A DNA stretch of 62,737 nt from NCBI RefSeq assembly GCF_000420345.1, contig NZ_ATUT01000013.1, positions 1-62,737 on the forward strand, written 5' to 3'. This document shows positions 16,484 through 26,253 of the stretch, piece by piece. Numbering within the stretch: position 1 is the stretch's first letter; every line of letters starts with the position of its first letter. The position numbers were made by a program, and so were the translations under genes. The notes below the pieces were generated by a model. That model saw only the letters and a list, made by a program, of their open reading frames with translations, was not told where the DNA came from and made no database searches. The DNA comes from Faecalicoccus pleomorphus DSM 20574. GTDB taxonomy: Bacteria; Bacillota_I; Bacilli_A; Erysipelotrichales; Erysipelotrichaceae.

Positions 16484-17398
16484 TTAAATTCCCGTAATCT
16501 CGTGAAAAGCATGCTGGGCAGCGATGGCACCATCGTTGGTAGCCGTCACAACCTGACGAAGTTCTTTTTGGATGACATCGCCGGCCGCATATAAACCTTT
16601 GATCGATGTTTCCATGTGTTCATTGACTTTGACATAGCCTCTTTCATCTAAAACGCCCAAACCTTCCAAACAAGAAGTGATCGGATCTTGTCCGATATAA
16701 GGGAAGATTCCCTGGCAGGCAACTGTCTGTTTTTCTTTGGTATCTACATTTTCCAAAACAATACCGGAAACTTTACCATTTTCACTCAAGATTTCCTTGG
16801 GAATATGTTTTACGATGACCTTGATTTTTTCATTGTTTTGAATCTGATCCTGAATTCTCTTTTCTGCCCGGAATACATCTCTTCGAATCACAATCGTTAC
16901 TGAATTGGCAAACTGTGTTAAATACAAACTTTCTTCCAAAGCGGAATTACCGCCACCGATCACAACTACATCTTTTCCTCTGAAAAAGGCTCCATCACAT
17001 ACCGCACAGAAAGATACACCACGTCCGATGTTGTCCTGTTCGCCCGGTATGTTCAATAATCGTTCTTTCGTTCCCGTCGCAACGATCACGGCCTTTCCTT
17101 CTACAACCGTACCATCACTTAAATACACTTTTTTGTCAGCATCTACTTTTTCGACATCGCCATAGGCATATTCAGCTCCAAAGGATGTCGATTGTTCAAA
17201 CATCTGTGTTGCCAGATCGACACCTGAAAGTTCCTTTACTCCTGGATAGTTAGAAATCAAATGCGTTTTGATCAGCTTTCCTCCCGGAGCACCGTTATCT
17301 AATAATAATGTCTTTAAACCGGCACGAGATCCATATACACTGGCCGCCATTCCGGCTGGCCCGGCTCCTATGATTACCAAATCGTATTGTCGCTCCAT
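16484..17398 (-). CDS. trxB: Thioredoxin reductase
   Basis: NADPH-dependent flavoprotein of 304 residues that reduces thioredoxin. It shows the FAD dinucleotide fold GAGPAGMAA at residues 11-19, the redox pair in CAVCDG (~134-139), the NADPH fold GGGNSALEE and the C-terminal FAD motif YAAGDV. Its start overlaps the end of the lgt-ppaX fusion by 25 bases and its AAGGAGG ribosome site is inside that gene, so translation is coupled. It ends the uvrA-hprK-lgt/ppaX-trxB unit, an order close to the hprK-lgt-ppaX-trxB neighbourhood of Bacillus. Confidence 0.96.
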   Translation of the reverse strand: MERQYDLVIIGAGPAGMAASVYGSRAGLKTLLLDNGAPGGKLIKTHLISNYPGVKELSGVDLATQMFEQSTSFGAEYAYGDVEKVDADKKVYLSDGTVVEGKAVIVATGTKERLLNIPGEQDNIGRGVSFCAVCDGAFFRGKDVVVIGGGNSALEESLYLTQFANSVTIVIRRDVFRAEKRIQDQIQNNEKIKVIVKHIPKEILSENGKVSGIVLENVDTKEKQTVACQGIFPYIGQDPITSCLEGLGVLDERGYVKVNEHMETSIKGLYAAGDVIQKELRQVVTATNDGAIAAQHAFHEITGI

Positions 17399-18840
17399 GC
17401 TCGTTCCTCCTTACATAATTGAATTAATTCTCGAAGATCTGTGATCTGTTTACAAGGATGCGCCTGTTTTTGTTGTTCCAACTGTCTATCATCGTTACTA
17501 AACCCTACCGAATAAGCTGCCATATTTTTGGCACACACGATATCTGTCACATTATCTCCGACATATATTACATCATCATGTCCCACTTTTAACAAGTTAC
17601 ATGCTTCTAAGAGTCCGGATGGACTTGGTTTGGGTTCTGGAAGCTGCTCTTTTCCTAAAACCACATCAAAATACGGTTCTAAATGAATGGCCTTTAATCC
17701 CATTTTCACAATACCGATTCGCTTATTGGACACAACAGCCATTTGATAGCCCTGTTCATGTAATGTCGATACCGTTTCAAAGGCATTGGGCATCGGTTTC
17801 AATAAAGTATCGTGTAATTTGATATTGATTTTCTGATACAAGGCGATCACATCATCCAGTTCTTCTTTTTTAAAGTATTTTAAAAAGGTTTCTTCCAAGG
17901 TAGGCCCGAAGAAAGAATACAGTTCCTCTTGTGACAGCTGATGTTCCGATTTACGGATTCGAAATACCTCTTTAAACGTTTCAAAGACCAGATGTTGAGA
18001 ATCCTGTAAGGTTCCATCCAGATCAAAAAGGATCACCGGCTTATGATTCCAGTGAAAGGCTTTATGTAAAAGACCACTTAAACCGAATATGCCAAACAAC
18101 ACAATGGCCAAAGAAACAAGCTGTGAGACTCGAAAAGCACCAATCATCAAAGAATCAGTACGCAAGCCTTCGACTAAAAAGCGAAGAACTCCATACCAGA
18201 TACAGTACATAAAGGCACAATCGCCTCGTCTTTTATAAAATCGTTTACGAAAGATAAAATAAATAAACAAAAAGCCTAAAATATTCCCGGCACTTTCATA
18301 CAGAAAGGTCGGTTCACGATATGCCCCTTGAATATACATCTGATCTTTTATAAAAGATGGAAATAACGCATAGTAGCTTTCCGGTACGACCTTTCCAAAA
18401 GCTTCCTGGTTCATAAAATTGCCCCAACGTCCGAAAGCCTGCGCCACCATAACACCAGGCATGATACAGTCTGCCATTCGCAAAGCACTGATCCTCTGTC
18501 GCTTAAAGTAGTAGATGCTGTAAAGAACCCCTACGATCAAACCTCCATAGATGGCGAGCCCACCATTCCAGATCGCAATGATCTGATCAGGATGCGCACT
18601 GTAGAAATCCCACTCAAAGATTACATAGTACAAACGTGCGCCGATAATGGATAAAGCCATCATTGGAATTACATAATCTTCTAAAATCGTTTTACTGTAA
18701 CCCCATTTCTTCATGGTTTTTTGCGCCAGAAAGTAGGCGGCCAGTACACCGGTCAAAATCAAAACGGCATACCATGTGACATGAAGCCCTCCTATAGAAA
18801 GAATGATCTTTGTATCAGGAAAGAGCTGCATTGTCTTCAT
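17374..18840 (-). CDS. lgt: Fusion of prolipoprotein diacylglyceryl transferase (Lgt) and a PpaX-like HAD phosphatase
   Basis: A 488-residue protein joining two enzymes usually encoded separately. Residues 1-~262 are Lgt, the membrane enzyme that adds diacylglycerol to lipoprotein precursors: about seven membrane segments, HVTWYAVL, the signature GRWGNFMNQEAFG, and VEGLRTDSL. Residues ~270-480 are a HAD phosphatase: nucleophile motif FDLDGTLQD, VVSNKR, the Lys in PEPKPSP, and VGDNVTD. In Bacillus, ppaX follows hprK and lgt and hydrolyses pyrophosphate released by HPr-kinase/phosphorylase. The frame is continuous with no stop at the junction, so the phosphatase would be tethered to the inner membrane face. 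Overlaps hprK by 26 bases. Confidence 0.9.
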   Translation of the reverse strand: MKTMQLFPDTKIILSIGGLHVTWYAVLILTGVLAAYFLAQKTMKKWGYSKTILEDYVIPMMALSIIGARLYYVIFEWDFYSAHPDQIIAIWNGGLAIYGGLIVGVLYSIYYFKRQRISALRMADCIMPGVMVAQAFGRWGNFMNQEAFGKVVPESYYALFPSFIKDQMYIQGAYREPTFLYESAGNILGFLFIYFIFRKRFYKRRGDCAFMYCIWYGVLRFLVEGLRTDSLMIGAFRVSQLVSLAIVLFGIFGLSGLLHKAFHWNHKPVILFDLDGTLQDSQHLVFETFKEVFRIRKSEHQLSQEELYSFFGPTLEETFLKYFKKEELDDVIALYQKINIKLHDTLLKPMPNAFETVSTLHEQGYQMAVVSNKRIGIVKMGLKAIHLEPYFDVVLGKEQLPEPKPSPSGLLEACNLLKVGHDDVIYVGDNVTDIVCAKNMAAYSVGFSNDDRQLEQQKQAHPCKQITDLRELIQLCKEERAWSDNTIW

Positions 18841-19792
18841 CCTCTTCTTTATTGGCTGCGATCTTTTTTAAGACCATTTCTTCAAATTCTTTGGCCGAAT
18901 CAAATCCGTCCTGCAACAACAAGTAATTCGTAACCGCCGTTTCAATGATCGTTGACATCGGACGTCCGCCACTGACCGGGATGCGCATCTTTAAGATCTT
19001 TACCCCCATAATTTCCGAGTATTCTTTTTCTTCGATTCCCACGCGGTCATACTCTTCATTTCCATCAAAAGAAACCAGTTCGATCTGAAAATCGATATTA
19101 GTCTGATGGGCAAAAGCACCAACACCATACATACGCCCTACATTGATGATGCCAACACCGCGAAGCTCCATAAATCCTTCCAACATCTTCGGGGTACGCC
19201 CTACCAATACATTATGAATTCGATAACAGTCGATGCGATCATCGGCAATCAACTGATGTCCCTTTTTGATTAATTCCAGGGCAATCTCACTTTTTCCCAT
19301 GCCGGAAGGTCCGGTGATCATGACACCAATTCCATAAATACGCATCAATTCGCCATGAATGATGATCGAATGTGCCAACTTTTCATCCAGATAGTTAGTG
19401 ACATTGACAATCGTATGGGCTGTCTCTACCGCCGTTTTAAAAATCGGAAAATTCTTACGAATCGCAATTTCCGCCAAGATAGCCGGACATTCATGCCCAT
19501 GGGCAATTACGATGGCCGGTGTATCTTCACCCGTCAAAAATTCAAAGCTTCTTCGCTGTGAGACTTCATCCATCTCCTGCTCAATATATAAGATTTCTTT
19601 ATCTCCTAAAATCGTCAGTCTTTTGGTTACTGTATTGGGAAAATAACCGGCCAACTCCAACCCCGGTCGATTGGTTTCTGCGGTGACCAACTTTCGCTGC
19701 AGGCTTTCTTCATCGCCCGTTACTCTTTCCCAATTAAATTTAGCCGCCAGATCTTTGACGCTGATCGTTGGCTGTGTTTCCTGCTGTGCCAT
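18815..19792 (-). CDS. hprK: HPr kinase/phosphorylase
   Basis: Phosphorylates HPr on its regulatory serine using ATP or pyrophosphate and reverses this by phosphorolysis, controlling carbon catabolite repression. The 325 residues include an N-terminal domain, the Walker A loop GPSGMGKSE (~160), the catalytic region with DDRID, and the family signature ELRGVGIINVGRMYG. It starts four bases after uvrA, with its ribosome site in the uvrA end, and overlaps the lgt-ppaX fusion, whose HAD half would use its phosphate by-product. Confidence 0.96.
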   Translation of the reverse strand: MAQQETQPTISVKDLAAKFNWERVTGDEESLQRKLVTAETNRPGLELAGYFPNTVTKRLTILGDKEILYIEQEMDEVSQRRSFEFLTGEDTPAIVIAHGHECPAILAEIAIRKNFPIFKTAVETAHTIVNVTNYLDEKLAHSIIIHGELMRIYGIGVMITGPSGMGKSEIALELIKKGHQLIADDRIDCYRIHNVLVGRTPKMLEGFMELRGVGIINVGRMYGVGAFAHQTNIDFQIELVSFDGNEEYDRVGIEEKEYSEIMGVKILKMRIPVSGGRPMSTIIETAVTNYLLLQDGFDSAKEFEEMVLKKIAANKEEDEDNAALS

Positions 19793-19796
19793 GTTC

Positions 19797-22619
19797 TCAC
19801 TTCCTTTCCAACAATGGTTTCAAATATTGTCCAGTATAGCTCTTTTCACAGGCAGCTACCTGTTCCGGTGTTCCGGTGACTAAGATCGTTCCACCATCCT
19901 GACCGCCTTCCGGTCCGATATCGATGATCTGATCCGCACATTTGATCACATCCAGGTTGTGCTCGATCACAACCACAGTATCACCATGATCGACCAATCG
20001 CTGTAAAACTTCAATCAGTTTTCGTACATCATCACTGTGCAAGCCGGTCGTTGGCTCATCTAAGACAAACAAAGTCTTTCCAGTTGCCTTTTTCTGCAGT
20101 TCACTGGCCAGCTTGACACGCTGTGCTTCCCCACCGGATAAGGTCGTCGCACTCTGTCCCAGCTTGATATACGACAAACCTACATCATATAAAGTCTGCA
20201 GCTTATGACGAATCTTGGATACATTAGAGAAAAAGTCCAGTGCTTCTTCGACCGTCATATCTAATACGTCCGCAATATTCTTTCCTTTATAGCGTACCTG
20301 CAATGTTTCTTCGTTATATCGTTTTCCATCGCATTGATCACAAGGTACATACACATCCGGCAAAAAATGCATGGAGATGCGAAGAATTCCATCCCCCTGA
20401 CACGCTTCACAACGTCCTCCTTTAACATTAAACGAGAAACGTCCTTTATCATATCCTAACATTTTTGCTTCCTTAGTTTGGGCAAACAAATCACGAATAT
20501 CATCAAAAACACCGGTATAAGTCGCCGGATTGCTTCGTGGTGTACGACCGATCGGATCTTGCCCGATCTCTACAATCTTATCAATATTTTCCAGTCCTTT
20601 GATTTCCTTGCACTGGCCCGGTTTAATACGAAGACGACCTAGTGCATTTTGTACACCATGGGTTAAAACTTCCGTCACCAGACTGGACTTTCCAGATCCG
20701 GAAACACCGGTCACAACGGTAAAAGTTCCCAGTTTAAAATCTACGGTTACATTTTTCAAATTGTTTTGACTGGCTTTGACAATACGCAACTTTTTCCCAT
20801 TTCCTTTACGGCGCTTTGTCGGTACTTCAATACGTTTACGTCCACTTAAATACGCACCGGTGATAGAATCCGGATTTTCCATGATTTCCTGTGGAGTACC
20901 CGCCGCAACGATCCGTCCGCCATGAATACCCGCTCCTGGTCCGACATCGACAATATAATCACTGGCTTTCATCGTATCTTCATCGTGTTCTACCACAATT
21001 AGTGTATTGCCTAAATCACGCATATCTTTTAAGGCAGAAATCAAACGATCGTTATCTCTTTGATGCAGACCGATACTCGGTTCATCCAATACATACATCA
21101 CACCGGTCAAACGAGAACCGATCTGTGTGGCCAAGCGAATACGCTGTGCTTCCCCTCCGGATAAGGTAGAAGCTAAACGATCCAAGGTTAAATAATTCAA
21201 TCCGACATGATTTAAGAATTCTAAACGATTCTTAATTTCTTTAATGATCAGATGTGCAATATTTTCCTGCATGGGGGTCAGCTCTAAATGATTCATAAAG
21301 TCCAAGGCTTCCTTGATCGACATCTGTGTCCATTCATGAATGTTTTTTCCACCTACACGCACACTTAAAGCCTGTTCGTTTAAACGCGCACCATGACATA
21401 CCGGACACGGTGCATCGGCGATAAAAGACCCATACCAGTCTCTGGACATTGCCGAAGTCGTTTCCATATACCGACGTTCAATCATCGGTATAACCCCTTC
21501 AATATATTCATTTTTCGTTTGATGGATACCACCGCGCGAATGAAGCTGATAGGCAATCGGTACATCCGATCCATATAATATATAGTTCAGTTTTTTCTTC
21601 GGAAGATCTTTGATTGGAACACTTGTATCGATTTGATAATAATCAATTAATGCCTGCATACGCTGCCATTCGAGATTTTCCGTATTGACGATATTTTTAT
21701 AATAGCGAATACCTCCCTTATCAATGGATAAAGAAGGATCCGGAATCAACAATTGCAGATCCACCTTCTGTGTGATTCCCAAACCCTTACATTCCGGGCA
21801 GGCCCCAAAAGGCGCATTAAAGCTGAACAATTTAGGTTCCAGTTTCGGTACGCTGAAACCACAGATCTTACAAGCATAGTTACTGGAGAAAAGAATCTCT
21901 TCGTCCTTTGTCAGTAAAACGGCCAGGCCATCGCTCAACTTCAATGCGGTTTCCAGTGAATCATGAAAACGCGAACGATTATCCGATTTCACGATACGAT
22001 CCACAACCACATCAATGTTGTGCTTTTTATTTTTTTCCAATGGTTCTACTTCTTCCAGATAAACGATCTGTCCATCCAAACGAATACGAACATAGCCTTC
22101 CTTGATCAACTTATCCAAAAGGTCCTTGTGTGTTCCTTTCTTTCCGGAAATCACCGGTGCCAAAATTGTACAGCGCGTTCCGTCTTCCAATTCCATAATG
22201 CGATCGATCATCTCTTTGATCGTACTGCCGGTAATCGGTTCATTGTGATGTGGACAATAGGGCACACCGATCCGCGCATACATCAAACGCAGATAATCAT
22301 AAATTTCGGTTACCGTACCGACTGTACTGCGAGGATTGTTGGAAGTCGTTTTCTGATCGATCGCAATGGCCGGAGACAGACCATCGATCTGATCCACATC
22401 TGGTTTTTCACTATTCCCTAAAAACTGTCGGGCATACGCCGACAGAGATTCCATATATCGTCTTTGCCCTTCGGCATAAATCGTATCAAATGCCAAAGAG
22501 GTCTTCCCGCTTCCGGATACTCCAGTCATAATGACCAGCTTATCACGAGGGATTTCCAAATCTATATTTTTCAGGTTGTTTTCACGAGCACCTTTGATTG
22601 AAATTGTTTTATGTTCCAT
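19797..22619 (-). CDS. uvrA: Excinuclease ABC subunit A
   Basis: Damage-recognition ATPase of nucleotide excision repair, 940 residues, a normal length. It shows two ABC-type ATPase modules with Walker A loops GVSGSGKTS (N-terminal) and GVSGSGKSS (middle), two LSGGEAQR signatures, and zinc modules with CxxC pairs (CKICG, CPECKG; CEACQGDG, CDQCDG). uvrB is not adjacent here. First gene of the hprK unit, with an extended -10 promoter just upstream. Confidence 0.98.
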   Translation of the reverse strand: MEHKTISIKGARENNLKNIDLEIPRDKLVIMTGVSGSGKTSLAFDTIYAEGQRRYMESLSAYARQFLGNSEKPDVDQIDGLSPAIAIDQKTTSNNPRSTVGTVTEIYDYLRLMYARIGVPYCPHHNEPITGSTIKEMIDRIMELEDGTRCTILAPVISGKKGTHKDLLDKLIKEGYVRIRLDGQIVYLEEVEPLEKNKKHNIDVVVDRIVKSDNRSRFHDSLETALKLSDGLAVLLTKDEEILFSSNYACKICGFSVPKLEPKLFSFNAPFGACPECKGLGITQKVDLQLLIPDPSLSIDKGGIRYYKNIVNTENLEWQRMQALIDYYQIDTSVPIKDLPKKKLNYILYGSDVPIAYQLHSRGGIHQTKNEYIEGVIPMIERRYMETTSAMSRDWYGSFIADAPCPVCHGARLNEQALSVRVGGKNIHEWTQMSIKEALDFMNHLELTPMQENIAHLIIKEIKNRLEFLNHVGLNYLTLDRLASTLSGGEAQRIRLATQIGSRLTGVMYVLDEPSIGLHQRDNDRLISALKDMRDLGNTLIVVEHDEDTMKASDYIVDVGPGAGIHGGRIVAAGTPQEIMENPDSITGAYLSGRKRIEVPTKRRKGNGKKLRIVKASQNNLKNVTVDFKLGTFTVVTGVSGSGKSSLVTEVLTHGVQNALGRLRIKPGQCKEIKGLENIDKIVEIGQDPIGRTPRSNPATYTGVFDDIRDLFAQTKEAKMLGYDKGRFSFNVKGGRCEACQGDGILRISMHFLPDVYVPCDQCDGKRYNEETLQVRYKGKNIADVLDMTVEEALDFFSNVSKIRHKLQTLYDVGLSYIKLGQSATTLSGGEAQRVKLASELQKKATGKTLFVLDEPTTGLHSDDVRKLIEVLQRLVDHGDTVVVIEHNLDVIKCADQIIDIGPEGGQDGGTILVTGTPEQVAACEKSYTGQYLKPLLERK

Positions 22620-22639
22620 TTTTTATCACCTGCCTTGTT

Positions 22640-22648
22640 ATTATACCA
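22640..22648 (-). promoter_or_regulatory. Extended -10 promoter element of uvrA
   Basis: On the minus strand TGG-TATAAT lies 21 bases before the uvrA ATG. No good -35 is seen, as is common for extended -10 promoters. Confidence 0.5.
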
Positions 22649-22832
22649 TAGGAAAAACACTTCACCTACCGACAAGACCATATCTCTGAAGTATAAGACA
22701 ATTTTTTTAAAAAACTTTTAAACGTTTTTTGATTTTTTATCGTATTAAATAGTAGTACTTATTTTTTCCGGAATAGAAATAGTGCTGGTTCAGGATTCAT
22801 TTATAAAAAGAAAGGAAGGTGATATTTTGACA

Positions 22833-23661
22833 ATGAATCCCTATGATCTCTGTTTAAAGGAAGTCTTTTCCAATAAACAGCATTTTGCCGATTTGTTTTC
22901 TTCCGTCTATTTTAAGAAGGATTTCCTCCTGGATCCCGACAAGCTTTCACTTTATGACAAGGAAACGCATCATGATCTTGGTTTTCGTAAGGAAAATGAT
23001 TTATTGATGTTTTATGATGACAAGTTCTTTCTCCATCTTGAATTTCAAAGAAAGAAGGATCCTATATGCCTGTTCGCATCTTAAACTACAAATATGCCGG
23101 TATCCATCAACAGATCAAGATCGATACCAAACTCCGGTATATTCCCTGACCCTTTACATGGGCGAATCAAAATGGGAACATCGCAAAACCTTGTATGAGT
23201 GCATACACAGAAGCGACTGGAATAAAGATGAAATCCCGGATTATGAGATGAAGATGTTTGATATCAACAGTGATCCTATCGATTTTATGTGTCTTTATTT
23301 ACAGAAGTTCTTTCGTATCATACAATATGTATATCAAAAGAAATGGGAAAATTTATATACAGATTCCTTACTGGAGAACGTAGAAGAGGATATCTTCTAT
23401 CATGCCAATGTATTTGTGAATTTAAATCAAGAGTTTATACAAAAGCATACAAAGGAGGGTGTTATCAGCATGTGTAAAGCTTTAGAAGAATATGCACAGG
23501 AATGTATTACAAAAGGTGAACAAAGAGGTTATTCGAAAGGTTTAACAAATAAAGCTTATGAAATTGCGCAAAATATGTTATCTGAGGGCCTACAACATGA
23601 CCTCATTTCTCGCTTGACAGGACTTAGCGAAGAAGCTGTTCTAAAACTATCTCAACAGTAA
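22833..23661 (+). pseudogene. Rpn-family (PD-(D/E)XK) nuclease, frameshifted
   Basis: Three frames together give one Rpn/YhgA-like protein. The N-terminal piece from 22833 (MNPYDLCLKEVFSNKQHFADLF...HLEFQRKKDP) breaks near 23062; the next frame supplies MPVRILNYKYAGIHQQ up to ~23110; the third supplies DRYQTPVYSLTLYMGESKW through the C-terminus at 23661. At least two frameshifts are needed, so the gene is likely dead. The family is linked to DNA cleavage that promotes recombination and spreads horizontally. A degraded relative lies at about 38.5 kb. Confidence 0.8.
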
Positions 23662-23673
23662 ATACAAAGAAAA

Positions 23674-23711
23674 TCAGATGCTGAATAAATGATTCAACAT
23701 CTGACTTTTTT
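23674..23711. terminator. Two-way terminator between the Rpn remnant and the glycyl-radical gene
   Basis: TCAGATG with TGAAT pairs with ATTCA and CATCTGA (23674-23704). A T7 tract follows on the plus strand and TTTTC on the minus strand. Confidence 0.75.
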
Positions 23712-26121
23712 ATAATTGCTGTTCTGTTCGAGCGATGATATCATCCTGTGTCGCTTTACTTAATACATTAAAGAATGCGGAGTATCCGGCAACACGAACA
23801 ATAAGATCCTGATGTTTTTCCGGATGAATCTGGGCATCCAATAATGTCTCCTTATCTACGACATTGTATTGTACATGATAGCCATGCAGACGATTAAAGA
23901 AAGTTCGCAGCATCATTTCCAACTTCTGCTTGTTTTCTTCCGTCGATAACATAGCCGGTGTTACCTTTTGATTCAATAAAGAACCTCCGGTGATTTCAAT
24001 GGTCGGAAGCTTAGATACACTTTTGAATACCGCTGTTGGTCCATGCGTATCCATCGCATGCGCTGGACTGGAGCCTTCCGCCAATGGCTCTCTGGCCTTT
24101 CTGCCATCCGGTGTAGCCATGGTACCAAATCCTTGCCCCACATTTGCAGAAATTGAAGAAGTACCCGCATAACGAATACCGCCAATCGGACCTCTGTGAT
24201 AACGAGTATTTGGATATTTCTTCATTTCATCGATATAAGAAGCATAAGCCTGTACGATCAATTGATCCGCATAATCCTCATCATTACCGTATTTTGGAGC
24301 TTCTTTAATCAACATTTTCTGAATTCTTTGATTTTCCGGACTGATGAAATCATCTAAAATCGCATCCCACAACTCTTTTTGGGTAATCTTCTTTTCTTCA
24401 AAAACCAGCTTTTTAATGGCTGCCAAGCTATCTGCCATATTGGCAATTCCCACCTGCAATCCGGAAATGAAATCGTAGATCGCGCCACCTTCCTTTATGG
24501 TCTTTCCTCGGGCAATACAATCATCGACCAGTGTAGAGCATAAGATATCCGGAACTTCTTTTTCCGAAGCCTGATCGATCGTGTTTTCTACGATCACGCT
24601 CATTCGCGTTAATTCCCTTACGGTTTTATCCCAGGCATCCATCAATTCATCAAAGCTTTTCATATCCGTAAATTGACCATAACCTTTTGTGAACCGCTTT
24701 TGGCTGGTCAGATCGATCCCATTATTCATGGCCATCAAAAGAATTCTTGGAAAATTCATATAGCTCATACCTGTGCAACGATAGCCCCATTTCCCTGGAA
24801 CTGCCGTTTCTACACAGCCGATGGCACTGTAATTATATGCATCTTCTTCCTTTACCCCTTTATCGATGAAAGAAGGGATGATGATCTCATCGTTATTGAA
24901 AGCCGGCATGCCAAAGCCCAGCTTCATCACTTCAATACATTCGTCAAAGAATTTTGGATCGATATGGGCATGGTAGCGAACCGTTAAATTCGGTTGTGTC
25001 AAGCGAGTCTGTGCTACCGAACGAAGCACCAGATAAGACATCTCATTGACCGCATCTTTTTTATCTGTTGTTTGTCCACCAATCGTTACATTTTGATACA
25101 TCGGTGAACCGGCACTGGAAAATGTATGAGCCTGCGAACGTACTTTATTGATCGTCAAAGCTTTGATCCAAAGATTGCTTAAAAGTTCTAAGACTTGATC
25201 ATCATCGATCAATCCTTGTTCTTTATCTTTTTGATAATACGGCTGCATATACTGATCAAAGCGTCCAAAAGATACAGAATGTCCATTGGATTCAATCTGC
25301 AAAACAACCTGAATCAACCAAATTGCCTGAATGGCCTCATAAAAACTTTCCGCCGGCTCATAAGGAACCTTAGAACAGATTCTTGCGATTTCCAACAACT
25401 CTTGTCGCCTTTCTTCATTTGCGGTTTTAGCCTGTTCTCTGGCAAGATCAGCATAGCGTTTGGCAAACGATTTCACGGCATCGATCACGATCAGGACCGC
25501 ATCATAAAAATGATATTTACTGATGGATGCAGGATCACAAAGATCTAATGCTTCTTTTGCCTCCAAAGTACGCTTTTCATATCCCTTCAAACCTTCTTTT
25601 AATAATCGTTCATAATAAACCGCTAAATGTGCATCACCTGCATTCAGCTTTCCTTCCATACCAAAGAAACCTGTTTCCATATAAACATCTACTTCTTTAG
25701 GAAGCATCGCCATCCCTTTAGCTCGCAAATTATTATTCTCCCAAAAAGGCGCAATTGAACGAAGCTCTTCTTTAGTTTGTTCTGTAATATAGAACACATC
25801 ACCATCTCTTTTTTCAAAGGTATCCAGCTCATTGATCACAAATTCCAATGTATATTCCGGAAAGACGGGTGCATCACGATTTGATTCTGCCTGATTTCCT
25901 GCCAACAAGCTCTCCTCTTCGATATAAATATCCATCTTTTCCAAAATATTCTTTAACATCAACGCACGTTTTAAGACAACCGGCTTTTCCAGATTTGCCT
26001 TATATGCTTCTGTACATAATAAAGCTCTTTGTGATCGAACATACGGTTTCTTATCTAAAACACTCTGACGATATTTCTGCATACGAGGTGTCAAAGAACC
26101 AAAACGTTGTGTATCCTCCAT
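23710..26121 (-). CDS. Glycyl-radical enzyme, dehydratase/eliminase-like (PflD/YbiW group?)
   Basis: 803 residues. The radical glycine is Gly779 in RVAGYSAFF; the active-site cysteine is Cys436 in AIGCVET, with Glu438 two residues on. Pyruvate formate-lyase itself has two adjacent cysteines, absent here. The GCVE form plus a His-Ser pair in NGHSVSFGRFDQY belongs to glycerol dehydratase-like enzymes. However, the segment after GCVE (GKWGYRCTGMSYMNFPR) differs from known glycerol dehydratases and lacks their following Asp, so the substrate is unassigned; it resembles the poorly defined YbiW/PflD type. Oxygen-sensitive, cytosolic. The divergent neighbour encodes its activase and the next gene a DeoR-type regulator. 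Confidence 0.88.
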   Translation of the reverse strand: MEDTQRFGSLTPRMQKYRQSVLDKKPYVRSQRALLCTEAYKANLEKPVVLKRALMLKNILEKMDIYIEEESLLAGNQAESNRDAPVFPEYTLEFVINELDTFEKRDGDVFYITEQTKEELRSIAPFWENNNLRAKGMAMLPKEVDVYMETGFFGMEGKLNAGDAHLAVYYERLLKEGLKGYEKRTLEAKEALDLCDPASISKYHFYDAVLIVIDAVKSFAKRYADLAREQAKTANEERRQELLEIARICSKVPYEPAESFYEAIQAIWLIQVVLQIESNGHSVSFGRFDQYMQPYYQKDKEQGLIDDDQVLELLSNLWIKALTINKVRSQAHTFSSAGSPMYQNVTIGGQTTDKKDAVNEMSYLVLRSVAQTRLTQPNLTVRYHAHIDPKFFDECIEVMKLGFGMPAFNNDEIIIPSFIDKGVKEEDAYNYSAIGCVETAVPGKWGYRCTGMSYMNFPRILLMAMNNGIDLTSQKRFTKGYGQFTDMKSFDELMDAWDKTVRELTRMSVIVENTIDQASEKEVPDILCSTLVDDCIARGKTIKEGGAIYDFISGLQVGIANMADSLAAIKKLVFEEKKITQKELWDAILDDFISPENQRIQKMLIKEAPKYGNDEDYADQLIVQAYASYIDEMKKYPNTRYHRGPIGGIRYAGTSSISANVGQGFGTMATPDGRKAREPLAEGSSPAHAMDTHGPTAVFKSVSKLPTIEITGGSLLNQKVTPAMLSTEENKQKLEMMLRTFFNRLHGYHVQYNVVDKETLLDAQIHPEKHQDLIVRVAGYSAFFNVLSKATQDDIIARTEQQL

Positions 26122-26195
26122 AAGAATGCCCTCCTTATTTTACCTGTAGTCTATCAATCCTTTTCTTTCTTGTCAATTCATTTGTAATATTTTTT

Positions 26196-26211
26196 AGTTT
26201 CATTTGAAACT
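26196..26211. promoter_or_regulatory. 16-bp palindrome between the glycyl-radical enzyme and activase genes
   Basis: AGTTTCAT and its exact reverse complement ATGAAACT overlap to form AGTTTCATTTGAAACT, a near-perfect palindrome with a TT centre. It lies between divergent genes, just ahead of the activase -35, so it is a candidate operator for the DeoR protein at 27147. Confidence 0.55.
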
Positions 26212-26218
26212 TTTTATG

Positions 26219-26247
26219 TTTACAAACTGACTTTCTACTGATACACT
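26219..26247 (+). promoter_or_regulatory. Promoter of the activase gene
   Basis: TTTACA (26219-26224), 17 bases, TACACT (26242-26247). Transcription would begin at or within a base or two of the ATG at 26254, and no ribosome site is seen, so the mRNA may be leaderless. Confidence 0.55.
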
Positions 26248-26253
26248 ATAGCC

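Noticed and set aside
21908-22531. Open frames of up to ~150 codons opposite uvrA
   Set aside because: uvrA is unambiguous and full length; the opposite frames have His/Arg-rich antisense-like composition and no start signals.
23710-26121. Classic pyruvate formate-lyase
   Set aside because: The active site has a single Cys in GCVE, not the adjacent cysteine pair of PflB, and the activase carries the extra Fe-S domain absent from PflA.
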